From: Paenibacillus uliginis N3/975
GTDB lineage: Bacteria > Bacillota > Bacilli > Paenibacillales > Paenibacillaceae
DNA: 64,000 nucleotides
Reading direction: 5' to 3'
Assembly: GCF_900177425.1 (NCBI RefSeq)
Contig: NZ_LT840184.1
Location: forward strand, 4,256,263-4,320,262
Positions 10,378-19,729 of this stretch are shown here, one piece after another (position 1 is the stretch's first letter; every line of letters begins with the position of its first letter). A program made the position numbers and the translations under genes. Under the pieces are notes generated by a model. The model did not search any database and was not told the origin of the DNA. It worked only from the letters and a program-made list of their open reading frames with translations.

Positions 10378-11316
10378 TTAGAACAACGCGTTTTCCTTGT
10401 CATATTTGCGCACGATATAGTTCGAAGTCATAACAAGGGCGAATCCGACAACAGATTGATACAGACCAGCGGCAGTACTCATACCGATCTCACCGGTAGT
10501 CTTGAGTCCACGGTATACATAGGTATCAATAACGTTCGTGACCGAATAAAGCGTACCGGAATCTCTCGGCACTTGATAGAACAGTCCGAAATCCGCATAA
10601 AAGATTCTGCCTATGGCAAGCAGGGTTAAGATGGTCATAAGCGGCTTCAGCATTGGGATCGTAATTGACTTGATCTGCTGCCATTTGTTCGCGCCGTCAA
10701 TCATAGCCGCTTCATAGAGCGACTTGTCGATCCCCGTAATAGATGCGAGATAAATAACACTGTTATAACCAATGGATTTCCACAAGCTGATCAAAGTCAA
10801 AATGTAAGGCCAGTATTTTGCTTCCGAGTACCACTGAATCGGCTCCATACCGAACCATCCAAGGATTTGGTTGAGTACCCCTTTATCCATACTTAAAAAG
10901 CTGAATGCAAAATAACCGACGATTACCCATGATAAGAAATAAGGCAGAAACATGCCGGTCTGGTAAACTTTCGCCAGTCGTTTATTTACGATTTCAGACA
11001 GTACAATCGCCAGGGCAACAGACAAGATGAGGCCAAGCACGATAAAGGCGAAATTATACAACACCGTGTTTCTCGTAATGATATATGCGTCGTTCGTACT
11101 AAACAAAAATTTAAAGTTATCAAGTCCGACCCACTTGCTGTCTATGATACTGGCCAGAAATCCATCGCGGCTAAAACGGTATTCTTTAAACGCAATGATC
11201 GTTCCGAACATCGGCAAGTAGGAGAAAAAGAGAAACCAAAGGGCTCCAGGCAAAACAAAGAACAGCATCGCTTTATTGAGCATAATATTTTTAAAGAATT
11301 GTCCGATCGCTCTCAC
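10378..11316 (-). CDS. sugar ABC transporter permease, LplB type
   Basis: This 312-residue membrane protein has six predicted helices and the conserved loop around EAAMIDGANKWQQ near residue 205, the contact for the cytosolic ATPase. Its closest recognised type is LplB, the partner of LplC/YtcP permeases. Translation starts at a GTG behind GAGGAGGG. It lies 78 bp after the binding-protein gene, across a GC-rich hairpin, and 32 bp before its partner permease. It should import the oligosaccharides that the downstream GH3, GH38, GH125 and GH130 enzymes degrade. Confidence 0.9.
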   Translation of the reverse strand: MRAIGQFFKNIMLNKAMLFFVLPGALWFLFFSYLPMFGTIIAFKEYRFSRDGFLASIIDSKWVGLDNFKFLFSTNDAYIITRNTVLYNFAFIVLGLILSVALAIVLSEIVNKRLAKVYQTGMFLPYFLSWVIVGYFAFSFLSMDKGVLNQILGWFGMEPIQWYSEAKYWPYILTLISLWKSIGYNSVIYLASITGIDKSLYEAAMIDGANKWQQIKSITIPMLKPLMTILTLLAIGRIFYADFGLFYQVPRDSGTLYSVTNVIDTYVYRGLKTTGEIGMSTAAGLYQSVVGFALVMTSNYIVRKYDKENALF

Positions 11317-11340
11317 GTTTATCCCTCCTCGTGGTGAATG

Positions 11341-11366
11341 AAAAAGAGAGGGCGGTCGATGACCGC
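11341..11366 (-). promoter_or_regulatory. hairpin between binding-protein and permease genes
   Basis: A short perfect stem (GCGGTC / GACCGC, loop of 3) followed on the minus strand by CCTCTCTTTTTC lies between the binding-protein stop and the first permease. Such leaky terminators commonly keep the binding protein in excess over the membrane subunits. Confidence 0.55.
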
Positions 11367-11394
11367 ACTCCTTGTATTCACATTGTCAATCTTC

Positions 11395-12885
11395 TTACTT
11401 GTTGCTTGCTTTCCAAGCGTCAACTTGGCTTTGAGCTTCAGCCATGATTTTGTCTAGGCCGGCAGCTTTCAATTTCTCGATTGCTTTAGGCAGGAATTGT
11501 TCTGGATCTACAGTACCTGTCATCAGTGGGGCCCAGAATTCTTCTTTCACGTTGTTGACCGCAGCAAGTTCGGAAGATACCTTTGTAGGATCGAAGTTGA
11601 AGCCGAGCAGCGGTGCAGGTTGACCGGATGCGTTAAACTTCTTGAATTCTTCCCACTTGTTCTCAGGATCTTCAGGGTTCAAATAAGTAAGCATGACGTT
11701 ACCAAGTGAAAATGTAGGCATGTCGTAGTTCTTAGATTCAGGCAAGTTTTCCATTACATTCTCGCTAAGTTTCTTGTAGTGTACGCCTTCAATACCGGAA
11801 TCTACCATATTACGAAGTGTTGCGTCTGTATTAAGCAGATTCAGGAATTTCATAGCTTCTTCAGGATGGTCAGAGTTCGCGGATATCGCTTGCATGGAAC
11901 CCATTACAGACCAGTTGAAGATGACAGGGTCACCGGCTGGTGCGGAGACAATTGGGTAACCATAGCTTTCACCCCACATGTTATCGGCAAACGGCTGTGT
12001 AGAAGCGCGGTCTGTAAACCAGTTTCCAGAAGTAAACAAATCTTGTGTAGAAGTTGTTGTTGCTGCTTCAGGAGAAATGTATCCTGCTTTGTAGAATTTG
12101 TTCATTGTTTTCAAAGTTTCCATCGTTTCTGGAGCTTCGAGGAAGTTGATAACTTTCAATTCTTCTTTATCGTTCATATAAACAGCCATCGGCATTTTTT
12201 CAATGACGTAGTCGAAAGGAAGAAGTGGAGCAAAGTCTTTGTTGATCGCGAGAGGTACAACATTTGGCTCATTTTCCTTAATTGTTTTGAGCACTGGCTC
12301 AAGGCTTTCCAATGATCTCACGTTAGAGATGTCCAGGTTGTGCTTCTCAACAAGATTTTTGTTGAAACGCCATACTTCTTGAGCCGGAAGCTCTTTGTTA
12401 GCCGGGATCGCGTAGTTATGTCCGTCAACCTTGGAGCCTTCCAGGAAAGCAGGGTCAAGTGCTTCTTTAATGCCTTGTCCATGATTCTCAATCAACTCAT
12501 CAAGCTCCATGAATGCGCCTTTTCTTGCGTTTTGAACGTAATCAAATGCCCATGAGCTTGTGAACAAAATGTCCATCGGCTCACCGGAAGCTGCCATAAC
12601 CTGCATTTTTTGTGTATAGTCACCGAAATCAATCTGCTTCATGTCAACGGTTACACCGATTTTCTCAGCAGTGTACTTATTGATCTCAGCCTCAACTTTA
12701 TCCAGATCTTTCTGAGGCTGACCGATCGTATACCAGATCAGTTCCACTGGTTTAGTTGCTGTACCGCCATCGTTGCTTGCGCTTTCATTAGCATCCTTTT
12801 TGTCACCACCGCAAGCAGACAACAGCATAGAAACGGACAACAGCAATGTAACTGGAAGCAGCCACTTCTTTCTTGATTTACTCAT
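11395..12885 (-). CDS. sugar ABC transporter substrate-binding lipoprotein
   Basis: This 496-residue protein has a lipoprotein signal sequence with the lipobox LSACGG, so Cys near residue 26 should be lipidated and anchor it on the outer face of the membrane. The rest is a family 1 extracellular solute-binding fold of the LplA/YtcQ type, which is longer than maltose-binding proteins. The ATG at 12885 was chosen because GGGAGG lies 7 bases upstream; the frame extends 24 codons further but without a ribosome site. It is the first gene of the importer-enzyme operon and sits directly downstream of the two-component genes, whose regulator probably activates it. Confidence 0.92.
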   Translation of the reverse strand: MSKSRKKWLLPVTLLLSVSMLLSACGGDKKDANESASNDGGTATKPVELIWYTIGQPQKDLDKVEAEINKYTAEKIGVTVDMKQIDFGDYTQKMQVMAASGEPMDILFTSSWAFDYVQNARKGAFMELDELIENHGQGIKEALDPAFLEGSKVDGHNYAIPANKELPAQEVWRFNKNLVEKHNLDISNVRSLESLEPVLKTIKENEPNVVPLAINKDFAPLLPFDYVIEKMPMAVYMNDKEELKVINFLEAPETMETLKTMNKFYKAGYISPEAATTTSTQDLFTSGNWFTDRASTQPFADNMWGESYGYPIVSAPAGDPVIFNWSVMGSMQAISANSDHPEEAMKFLNLLNTDATLRNMVDSGIEGVHYKKLSENVMENLPESKNYDMPTFSLGNVMLTYLNPEDPENKWEEFKKFNASGQPAPLLGFNFDPTKVSSELAAVNNVKEEFWAPLMTGTVDPEQFLPKAIEKLKAAGLDKIMAEAQSQVDAWKASNK

Positions 12886-12942
12886 TTTATTTCCTCCCTT
12901 TTTTCTCTCTTGTACACTTTCTACACTTCTAAGGTTACCGGA

Positions 12943-12956
12943 TGAAAGCAGTTTCA
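12943..12956 (-). promoter_or_regulatory. cre-like catabolite site (one mismatch)
   Basis: The sequence TGAAAGCAGTTTCA is a near-palindrome matching the CcpA consensus TGNAARCGNWWNCA except for A in place of the central G. It lies about 58 bp upstream of the binding-protein start, where CcpA-HPr could repress the mannoside operon when glucose is present. Confidence 0.4.
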
Positions 12957-12993
12957 CATAGGTTAAAAATCAAAGTTATTATGGTGAAAATAA

Positions 12994-13026
12994 AGAAAAA
13001 ACCACTCTGATCAATACATCAGAGCA
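12994..13026 (-). terminator. terminator after the response regulator gene
   Basis: The stem CTCTGAT / ATCAGAG (13005-13011 with 13018-13024) is followed on the minus strand by GGTTTTTTC. It overlaps the end of the response-regulator gene and separates the two-component unit from the transport operon. Confidence 0.75.
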
Positions 13027-14530
13027 GTCCTTTAAAGTCTCTTGGCGATAAACCTACATACTTCTTGAATTGCTTGTAGAAATACCCAGTTTCCCAATAA
13101 CCGACTTCCCTGGAAATATCTTGAACTTTAAGGTTTGTCGTACGAAGCAGTTCTTTAGCTTTCTCAATCCGGTAACGGTTTATGTACTCCGTGAAACTCT
13201 CCCCTGTTTCCTTATGAAAAAGATGCCCCAAATAAACCGGATGAATATGGTATTGCCCAGCGAGCACTTTAAGCGACAAATCCTCGTTATAAGATTGATG
13301 AATATGGTGAAGAGCTTGCTGAATCACAGGACTTTTGATATCGCTGTTCAAGGAATCGACCAGACCGCCAATCCCCTCCTTCACAGCAGCAATCAAATCA
13401 TCTATTGATACTGATTCCATAATGCGGGTAAGTGTGTTTTTAACGAAGTCCGGGGCAGCACCATATTGAATGTCGCTAAGCTCCATCTTAAAACGGATAA
13501 TCAGTTCTACAGCAAAGCTTTGTAACGCGCTCGGCACAATGCCAGGCGTATTCCGAAGTCGCTCGTAATCACTATCGATTTTGTTAAACAACTCCTGTTT
13601 ATCCCTTGCTGCAATGCCTTTGGCATAGTCAGGCCAATGTAACGAGAAGGATCGTGAAGCCTCCTCCTTGCGCTCCTTGATGTCTACATAGTCCACATAT
13701 GATGGCTGCTCTAGGACCAGAAAATACTCCTGAGCCTCTTTCGCATGCCGATAGCTGTCCGTGTTATGCTCTGGAAGGGTCTCCACACTTCCCAGAGAAA
13801 TACAAATATCTTCTCCGAAACACTGCTCCCTAACTTGCTGGAGCAACCGGATAGCTCTTGGTTTCTCAGCTTCGGAATCATCCATCGTAAAAATCACAAC
13901 AAAGTCTCCGTCATAATCGACCAAATAAAGAACGTTGTCTTCATTTTCCACCAGTTGTATCAGCGCCTGTTCCACTTTCGCCGATTGAGTTCGCAGCACA
14001 GACACCATCATATAAGACTGGTCAAGTCGAAGACCCAGTAAAGAAGCACGCTCTGACAGCTCTTCCGGCTCGATCTTCCCGGTTAACCAGCGGTGTAAAA
14101 TATTACTTCTCAGAATGGAAATATCATATTCATTAAGCGCATAACTCGCTCTTGAGGCGTTGATCTTCTCAATCGTACCAGAGAGTGTCTCCTCAAGCTC
14201 TTTTAGATTAATCGGTTTCAGCAGATAATTTTCAATTCCAAGACGCATGGCTTCCTTTAAATAAGCAAAATCGTCAAATCCGCTAAGGATGATAACTTTA
14301 AGCTCCGGTTTGATTTTTCTGGCCTCCGCTATTAACTCGAGCCCTGTCATGACAGGCATAGAGATATCCGTAATGAGTATATCCACAGGGAGCTCTTTCA
14401 ACTTCTCAAGCGCCAGCTTTCCGTTTTCTGCATTACCAACAATTTCAATATCGAACCGCGGCCAATCTACGGCATCATACAGTCCTTCAATAATAAAAGG
14501 TTCGTCGTCTACGATAAATACCTTATACAT
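13019..14530 (-). CDS. YesN-type AraC-family response regulator
   Basis: This 503-residue protein has an N-terminal receiver domain, with the phospho-acceptor Asp in DILITDISMP near residue 55 and the KP motif near residue 105. A middle region of about 270 residues is typical of YesN proteins, and an AraC-type double helix-turn-helix occupies about 405-503. The ATG at 14530 follows GAGGAG; a GTG one codon earlier is possible. The start overlaps the kinase stop by a few bases, showing translational coupling. Phosphorylated by the kinase at 14523-16349, it most likely activates the importer operon immediately downstream. Confidence 0.93.
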   Translation of the reverse strand: MYKVFIVDDEPFIIEGLYDAVDWPRFDIEIVGNAENGKLALEKLKELPVDILITDISMPVMTGLELIAEARKIKPELKVIILSGFDDFAYLKEAMRLGIENYLLKPINLKELEETLSGTIEKINASRASYALNEYDISILRSNILHRWLTGKIEPEELSERASLLGLRLDQSYMMVSVLRTQSAKVEQALIQLVENEDNVLYLVDYDGDFVVIFTMDDSEAEKPRAIRLLQQVREQCFGEDICISLGSVETLPEHNTDSYRHAKEAQEYFLVLEQPSYVDYVDIKERKEEASRSFSLHWPDYAKGIAARDKQELFNKIDSDYERLRNTPGIVPSALQSFAVELIIRFKMELSDIQYGAAPDFVKNTLTRIMESVSIDDLIAAVKEGIGGLVDSLNSDIKSPVIQQALHHIHQSYNEDLSLKVLAGQYHIHPVYLGHLFHKETGESFTEYINRYRIEKAKELLRTTNLKVQDISREVGYWETGYFYKQFKKYVGLSPRDFKGLL

Positions 14531-16349
14531 CACTTTCCATCTCCTCTTCTGTCACCGGAAAATCAATCGACACCGTAGTACCGATACCCGGCTTGCTCTG
14601 GATGTCCATACCAAACTTATTTCCGTAAGTGAGCTTCAGACGCTCGTTAACACTTCTTAGACCAAATGATTCCTCCCCGCTAGCCTCGGCTAACTGAAGA
14701 CGCTTCAGGATACTGTCCAACTTGTCCGCTGTAATTCCTTTACCATTATCACGAATTTCAATATGCACCCGGTCATCTTCCCGGACAGCTGTAATGAGAA
14801 TATGGTTATCATAACGGTCTGTCTTCAGACCATGGACAATATAATTTTCTATTAGTGGCTGCAGCGACATCTTGATCATCGGGATTGCACCGATCTCCTT
14901 CTCCCAGTCGAATTCATAGGTGAACTTGTCTTTATACCGGATCCGAAATAGTTCAAGGTATAAACGGCAAGCCTCAAGTTCATCCTTCAGCGTGTAATTG
15001 TCCTTGGTCTGCACCATATTTTTAAAGAGCACAGATAAGCTGTAGATCATCTCACCAACATCCTGAGCCCCTTGAGAGAGCGCCCTCATTCGAATGACTT
15101 CCAATGTGTTATATAAAAAGTGGGGGTTAATTCTTGCTTGAAGCGCAGACAATTCCGCATTCTTCTGATTGATCTCCGCTTTATACACTTTGTCGATATA
15201 CTTGGTCAGTTTTTCCAACATCTCATTAAAACTCTGTGAAATCTGTCCGAGCTGATCTTCCTTCGGATCCTGAATTCTGGCTACAAAATCCCCGGTCTCT
15301 ACTTTACGCATAAACCGGATAATGTTGTTAGTTCTCTTCGAATAATTAACAATCACCACAGCAGGGAGTAGGACAGCGAACAATACGCATGCCAGAGCAG
15401 CCAGAATGATCGTACTGCGAAGACCCTCATAAGTCGCTGCAACCTCCGCTTTGGGAGCGATTCCAACGACAGTGAATCCCCCTTGATTATTAGACAAAGT
15501 GGTTATATAAGACTCTTCCTCCAGCTCCACGGTCTCCTTCGGATTGAGCAGCTCTTCCGCATATGGATAACGCTTACCATAGAACTTACTTGAAGAATCA
15601 AACAGCACCTGACCATCGGCGGACAATACCAGAATATATCCCTTCATATTGGGTGATTGGCTCGACAGCATCTGATGTAAGCCCTCTGTCCGAAAATAAA
15701 CAAGCAATTGGCCCAAATTTTTATAGGTTCTCATATCATTAATCGGACTTCGAATGGAAAACAGCTGACTTTCTTCGTTCCGAGTCAGTTTCTGTACCCA
15801 TTCATTGGGCAGCGTTACGTTCAAGCTCTCTAGTGCCATGACATCCGGAATGAATGACCGCGCCGAGTTGACTTGGTATAGCTTGTTCATACTCCCCTGC
15901 TTGTAGACATAAATGTATTGCTTCTCTGCACTGTAAAGAATGATATTTTCAATATCAGTATCATCTTCCAGACGCTTTTTGAAATAAGACAAAATACTAT
16001 CTGAATTGGATCCGCGGGACCCGATAATCCGGTCGATTCTTTTGGCCATGTATTCATCGAATGAGTTCATCAGAAAAAAGGAAGCGTCATCACTAAGCGT
16101 GGTGCTACGGTACAAATCATTTACATACGACTGCACAGTCTCGTATTTCTGATTGATATACCGTTCTACCCGCTCTACCGCTTCGCGTTGGTTACCCAGC
16201 TCGTCTCGTACGGCAGTTTGGGACAAAAAGTAATACATTAGATATGACACCGAAAGAATCGTCACCACAGTGATCGCAGCAAACAGGAGCAGTATTTTAG
16301 TGAACATATTGTTTTTAATATAATTTTTATAAAAATTAACCGGAGACAC
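14523..16349 (-). CDS. YesM-type sensor histidine kinase
   Basis: This kinase of about 608 residues has one membrane helix near the N-terminus (about 15-38), an extracellular sensing region to about residue 300 and a second helix. A HAMP linker, the phospho-acceptor His in INPHFLYNTLEVIR (about residue 412) and a C-terminal HATPase with DNGKGI complete it. This is the His_kinase/YesM arrangement that senses carbohydrates, often through the binding protein. The GTG at 16349 is favoured because AAGGAG lies 10 bases upstream; a TTG three codons earlier is only 2 bases from it. The gene is transcribed away from the L,D-transpeptidase gene. Confidence 0.92.
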   Translation of the reverse strand: MSPVNFYKNYIKNNMFTKILLLFAAITVVTILSVSYLMYYFLSQTAVRDELGNQREAVERVERYINQKYETVQSYVNDLYRSTTLSDDASFFLMNSFDEYMAKRIDRIIGSRGSNSDSILSYFKKRLEDDTDIENIILYSAEKQYIYVYKQGSMNKLYQVNSARSFIPDVMALESLNVTLPNEWVQKLTRNEESQLFSIRSPINDMRTYKNLGQLLVYFRTEGLHQMLSSQSPNMKGYILVLSADGQVLFDSSSKFYGKRYPYAEELLNPKETVELEEESYITTLSNNQGGFTVVGIAPKAEVAATYEGLRSTIILAALACVLFAVLLPAVVIVNYSKRTNNIIRFMRKVETGDFVARIQDPKEDQLGQISQSFNEMLEKLTKYIDKVYKAEINQKNAELSALQARINPHFLYNTLEVIRMRALSQGAQDVGEMIYSLSVLFKNMVQTKDNYTLKDELEACRLYLELFRIRYKDKFTYEFDWEKEIGAIPMIKMSLQPLIENYIVHGLKTDRYDNHILITAVREDDRVHIEIRDNGKGITADKLDSILKRLQLAEASGEESFGLRSVNERLKLTYGNKFGMDIQSKPGIGTTVSIDFPVTEEEMESDV

Positions 16350-16585
16350 GACTGTCAATCTCCTTCCTGATGTGTAAGAACGGCTTGGTTACCGCTTCTA
16401 TACTATAACACGTTCCGACCATTTTATTTCGTTGTAATAATTTAGGATATCGCACATTGGCTACGTCAAATATTCAACAACTACATGTTAAAAAACGGAA
16501 AAGATATTAAAGGCCCATTTCGCACACTTTAATGCGCGTCGACTCTTCCCTTCACATAAGATAGGTGAAGAAGGAGTGATTCATT

Positions 16586-16924
16586 ATGCCAAATTACCGG
16601 ATAATCGTTGATACATCGGATTATCAACTTCATTTGCTTGACGGGAATCGTGTGGTACACACCTACCCTATCGCTGTCGGTAAACTAGCTACACAGACAC
16701 CTCCTGGAAACTATACGATTGTTAATAAACAACCTAATCCTGGCGGACCCTTTGGTTCATACTGGCTAGGCTTATCGAAGCCGCATTACGGTATTCATGG
16801 AACGAATGACCCTTCTTCTATCGGAAGATCTGTATCCCACGGTTGTATCCGTATGTACAACAAGGATGTCAATGAACTGGCTTCTCTTGTACCGATCCAT
16901 ACCCAGGTGACGATAAGGCACTAA
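16586..16924 (+). CDS. YkuD-fold L,D-transpeptidase
   Basis: This 112-residue protein consists only of an L,D-transpeptidase catalytic domain. The His motif HYGIHGT lies near residue 70 and the nucleophile motif SVSHGCIRM near residue 86, with catalytic Cys and following Arg present. These enzymes make 3-3 crosslinks or attach proteins to peptidoglycan. No signal peptide, membrane helix or LysM domain is visible, which is common for the small YkuD-like proteins of Bacillus and Paenibacillus but leaves export unexplained; spore cortex action is possible. An AGAAGGAG-type site precedes the ATG. It is followed by the AI-2E-type gene on the same strand. Confidence 0.92.
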   Translation: MPNYRIIVDTSDYQLHLLDGNRVVHTYPIAVGKLATQTPPGNYTIVNKQPNPGGPFGSYWLGLSKPHYGIHGTNDPSSIGRSVSHGCIRMYNKDVNELASLVPIHTQVTIRH

Positions 16925-17042
16925 TTTATTATGAACAGTAATCTCGCTTTTCTTCAAATCATATTAATATGGTTAATGAGTAATGAGTACTGTTAAGCAG
17001 TTTTTAGGTACGACATTATACATAACCTGGAGGAAACGCCTT

Positions 17043-18119
17043 ATGGTGCAGAGCAAATATTTTCGAACGTGCCTCGGTATTATTGCACTGCTGTTAATCA
17101 TTTATCTCGGTTCTAAGATCAGCTTTTTATTCAATCCTATCCTGTCCATATTCAACATGCTTCTCGTACCAATTGCCATGGCCGGATTTTTCTATTATTT
17201 ACTGCGGCCCATCGTAGACTATCTTGAACGGAGAAAGATCAAACGCTCACTTGGCGTACTTATAATTTATTGTGTGTTCATCGGAATACTTACCATCTTT
17301 ATCGTCGTAGTTTGGCCGACATTAAATGAACAGATTGCAAATTTCATCATGAATGCACCCAATTTGGTCGAAGATATGCAGAAGCAAATGAATCAGCTAC
17401 AACAAAATCCGTTCTGGTCCCGTCTTATTCCTTCAGAATCCGAACTTTATAACCGTATGATGGAGTATGTAGACCAGGTTATATCATGGATCAGCGACTC
17501 TATTAGCAACCTCATTACAGTGGTATCCAGTGTAGTTGTCATTATTGCAACCGTACCTATTGTGTTGTATTACATGCTTAAGGAGAGCAATAAACTTCCG
17601 CCAAAACTTCTCGGTGCCCTACCCAGACGGTTTCGTAAAGACGGACAAGAAGTACTTCGTGAAATTGACAACGCGCTTAGCAATTTCATCATCGGAAAAG
17701 TGATCCTCAATCTGGTGCTCAGTGTCATGATATATATCGGGTTTCTGATCATTGGACTCCCCTATTCACTGCTTCTTACACTGATCTCTTTCATACTAAA
17801 TTTTATTCCATATGTCGGTGCTCTGCTCGCAACCATTCCTGTTGTCATTGTCGGCTTTATTGAATCTCCCAGCATTGCCATCTGGTCTGTAGTGGTTATT
17901 GTCATCGCACAGCAAATTCAGGATAATATTTTGACTCCTGTCATTTACGGTAAACAGCTCGAGATCCATCCACTGACTACGATTGTCCTGCTGCTTGTCG
18001 GTGGTGATTTATACGGAATATTGGGGGTACTTCTGGCCATTCCTGCATATATGGTTCTCAAGATCATTGTCGTTAAAGTGTACGAACTCTTTCTGGCCGA
18101 GAAGGTAGAGAATGCTTAG
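17043..18119 (+). CDS. AI-2E transporter family membrane protein
   Basis: This 358-residue protein has about eight hydrophobic helices. N-terminal helices are followed by a long soluble loop (about residues 100-160, rich in NQLQQNP-type sequence) and a conserved C-terminal bundle with GLPYSLLLTLISFI and NFIPYVGALLATIP. This is the AI-2E/YtvI/PerM exporter family, whose substrates range from autoinducer-2 to Na+(Li+)/H+ exchange. The ATG at 17043 is preferred because CTGGAGG lies upstream at good spacing; the frame extends 20 codons earlier without one. A terminator follows the gene at once. The substrate cannot be assigned. Confidence 0.88.
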   Translation: MVQSKYFRTCLGIIALLLIIYLGSKISFLFNPILSIFNMLLVPIAMAGFFYYLLRPIVDYLERRKIKRSLGVLIIYCVFIGILTIFIVVVWPTLNEQIANFIMNAPNLVEDMQKQMNQLQQNPFWSRLIPSESELYNRMMEYVDQVISWISDSISNLITVVSSVVVIIATVPIVLYYMLKESNKLPPKLLGALPRRFRKDGQEVLREIDNALSNFIIGKVILNLVLSVMIYIGFLIIGLPYSLLLTLISFILNFIPYVGALLATIPVVIVGFIESPSIAIWSVVVIVIAQQIQDNILTPVIYGKQLEIHPLTTIVLLLVGGDLYGILGVLLAIPAYMVLKIIVVKVYELFLAEKVENA

Positions 18120-18138
18120 TAATTAACTTGAGAATTTG

Positions 18139-18172
18139 AAAAGGCGCCTGAGTTACGGCTGGCGCCTTTTTT
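18139..18172 (+). terminator. bidirectional-looking rho-independent terminator
   Basis: The stem AAAAGGCGCC / GGCGCCTTTT with a 12-base loop and a T run lies between the convergent AI-2E-type gene and the hypothetical gene at 18198. The A run on the left arm means it can work for both strands. Confidence 0.88.
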
Positions 18173-18197
18173 GTATACATTTTATTTTTCGTATATA

Positions 18198-18602
18198 TCA
18201 AACTCTTCCGCGTAGAGAACGCACCACGAAGCTGTGTTCATCTTTACGCAGACGTATACCATTCGACAACGTAACCGTTTCTGCATCATGTGCTGTCAAT
18301 ATCGCTTGAGATGCCGCTAAAGAATCCCCTCTCCACACCATCACATGTGAGCGGAAATATACGGCGTTATCAAATTGTATGGAATGATTAATTTTGTAGC
18401 CAATACTGTTCAGAGACGGAGATCGATCTGCCCTTTCTATCTTGGCAATCGCATGAAAAGGCACGACAACATCGCCCGGTACGATCACTAATTTCTCATG
18501 CACACTGTCCCATATTTTCAGCACACCTTCGACCGCGACTTTTGTACCGTCACGACGCTGTACAACAACTCGACGACCAATCCAATGTTTCAATCTGGCC
18601 AC
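18198..18602 (-). CDS. hypothetical protein, 134 residues
   Basis: The product is not recognised. It is small and basic at its N-terminus (MARLKHWIGRRVVVQRRDG), with alternating short hydrophobic stretches that suggest a beta-barrel of the Sm/SH3 kind, and it has no membrane helix or signal peptide. It begins 8 bp after the ung stop on the same strand behind a GGAGG site, so it is probably co-transcribed with ung. That may hint at a nucleic-acid role, but the sequence itself does not prove one. The coding frame is supported by the operon spacing and by the terminator beyond its end. Confidence 0.7.
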   Translation of the reverse strand: MARLKHWIGRRVVVQRRDGTKVAVEGVLKIWDSVHEKLVIVPGDVVVPFHAIAKIERADRSPSLNSIGYKINHSIQFDNAVYFRSHVMVWRGDSLAASQAILTAHDAETVTLSNGIRLRKDEHSFVVRSLRGRV

Positions 18603-18610
18603 CTCCTGGA

Positions 18611-19297
18611 CTATTTCGCTTCCGCAACCGGTATGCCGGGAATATCCCAGTTTACCGTTTCAATGCCCTGCTCTTTCAAAAAAATACTCGACGTTGAAAA
18701 TGGTCGGCTTCCGAAAAATCCTTTACGTGCAGCTAAAGGGCTTGGGTGACTTGACTCTAGCACCTTATGCCGGCTCCGGTCAATATAAGCCCCTTTTTTT
18801 TGCGCGTAGCTTCCCCATAAAATAAACACCATTGGAGTTTCACGTTCATTTAATTTCGAAATAATGGCGTCCGTGAATCGTTCCCACCCCAGTCCTTTAT
18901 GCGAATTAGGTTGTCCTTCTCGAACGGTTAGTACTGCATTCAGAAGCAGAACGCCCTGGTTAGCCCAATGCATCAAAGATCCATGACTTGGGGTAGATAT
19001 GCCAATATCCGATGTCAGCTCTTTATAAATATTATGTAATGATGGAGGTATTTTAACCCCGGGTTTAACGGAAAAGCTAAGGCCCTCAGCCTGCCCGTAG
19101 CCGTGATATGGATCCTGGCCCAAAATAACAATCTTCGTATTCTTGTATGAGGTCTGTTTTAATGCACGGAAAATATCCTCTTGAGGTGGATAAACAGTAT
19201 AATTCCGATACTCCTCAGCCACTTTCAATCGCAACTGCTCGAAATAAGGCTTCTCTACCTCTTCTTGCAGAAGTGAATCCCAATCGTTATTAAACAA
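18611..19297 (-). CDS. ung: uracil-DNA glycosylase
   Basis: This 228-residue protein is a family 1 UDG. The water-activating motif GQDPYHG lies near residue 60, LLLNAVLTVREGQPNSHKG-type uracil-binding residues near 110 and HPSPLAARKGFFG near 180, the minor-groove Leu loop. It removes uracil from DNA to start base-excision repair. The start is a TTG preceded by AGGAGGAG at normal spacing; no ATG in a better position exists. It lies just upstream of the small hypothetical gene, and a 285-bp repeat element begins about 50 bp beyond its start. Confidence 0.97.
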   Translation of the reverse strand: MFNNDWDSLLQEEVEKPYFEQLRLKVAEEYRNYTVYPPQEDIFRALKQTSYKNTKIVILGQDPYHGYGQAEGLSFSVKPGVKIPPSLHNIYKELTSDIGISTPSHGSLMHWANQGVLLLNAVLTVREGQPNSHKGLGWERFTDAIISKLNERETPMVFILWGSYAQKKGAYIDRSRHKVLESSHPSPLAARKGFFGSRPFSTSSIFLKEQGIETVNWDIPGIPVAEAK

Positions 19298-19347
19298 AGA
19301 TTTCTCCTCCTAGCAGATATTCCGGACTAACAAAATTTAAGATACAT

Positions 19348-19631
19348 AGAGGTTGTTCAAAAAGTCCGCTTTTGATCACGAAGTGAATCAGGAAGTAGGC
19401 TCGGCATCGAATCTTGAATTCAGCCGGTCCTAAGCAAATGCTTACGAAGTATGTTTCCTCCGGAAACATCTCAGGTGCTCACGTACCCAAAACAGATGAT
19501 GCTTCCGAAGACGTTTTCTACGAAAACGTGCAGCTCCGCTCCTCACTCCCTAGCTTCTTCCAACTGAAGCGTTTGAAAAAACGCACATCGGAAGAATAAG
19601 CTTCGGTGCTGAAAACCGACCTTTTTGAACA
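19348..19631. repeat. 285-bp multi-hairpin repeat, copy 1
   Basis: This intergenic element has terminal inverted repeats (TGTTCAAAAAGTCCGCTTTT at the left, its near-complement ending CTTTTTGAACA at the right). Several internal palindromes include GTTTCCTCCGGAAAC and CGTTTTCTACGAAAACG. A nearly identical copy lies in the opposite orientation at 58571-58855, differing by eye at only a small number of positions. It encodes no transposase, so it resembles a MITE or a structured intergenic repeat. An open frame across it is shared by both copies but looks incidental. Confidence 0.88.
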
Positions 19632-19661
19632 CGCACGTATAAAAAATATTACACTTTTTTC

Positions 19662-19703
19662 ACAAAAAAATAAACCGGCTTCCCATCCGGGAGCCGGTTT
19701 ATT
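19662..19703 (-). terminator. original terminator of the tRNA-Leu gene
   Basis: The 12-bp stem AATAAACCGGCT / AGCCGGTTTATT is followed on the minus strand by seven T residues. It lies just beyond the tRNA-Leu 3' fragment at 19730-19787. It is therefore likely the terminator that served the tRNA gene before the island separated them. Confidence 0.82.
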
Positions 19704-19729
19704 TCTTCACTTGCTTATTACGCTCTAAC

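Noticed and set aside
19414..19599. A 61-codon frame inside repeat copy 1, conserved in copy 2
   Set aside because: Conservation follows from the whole element being duplicated, including its non-coding ends. No ribosome site is present and palindromes fill the frame.
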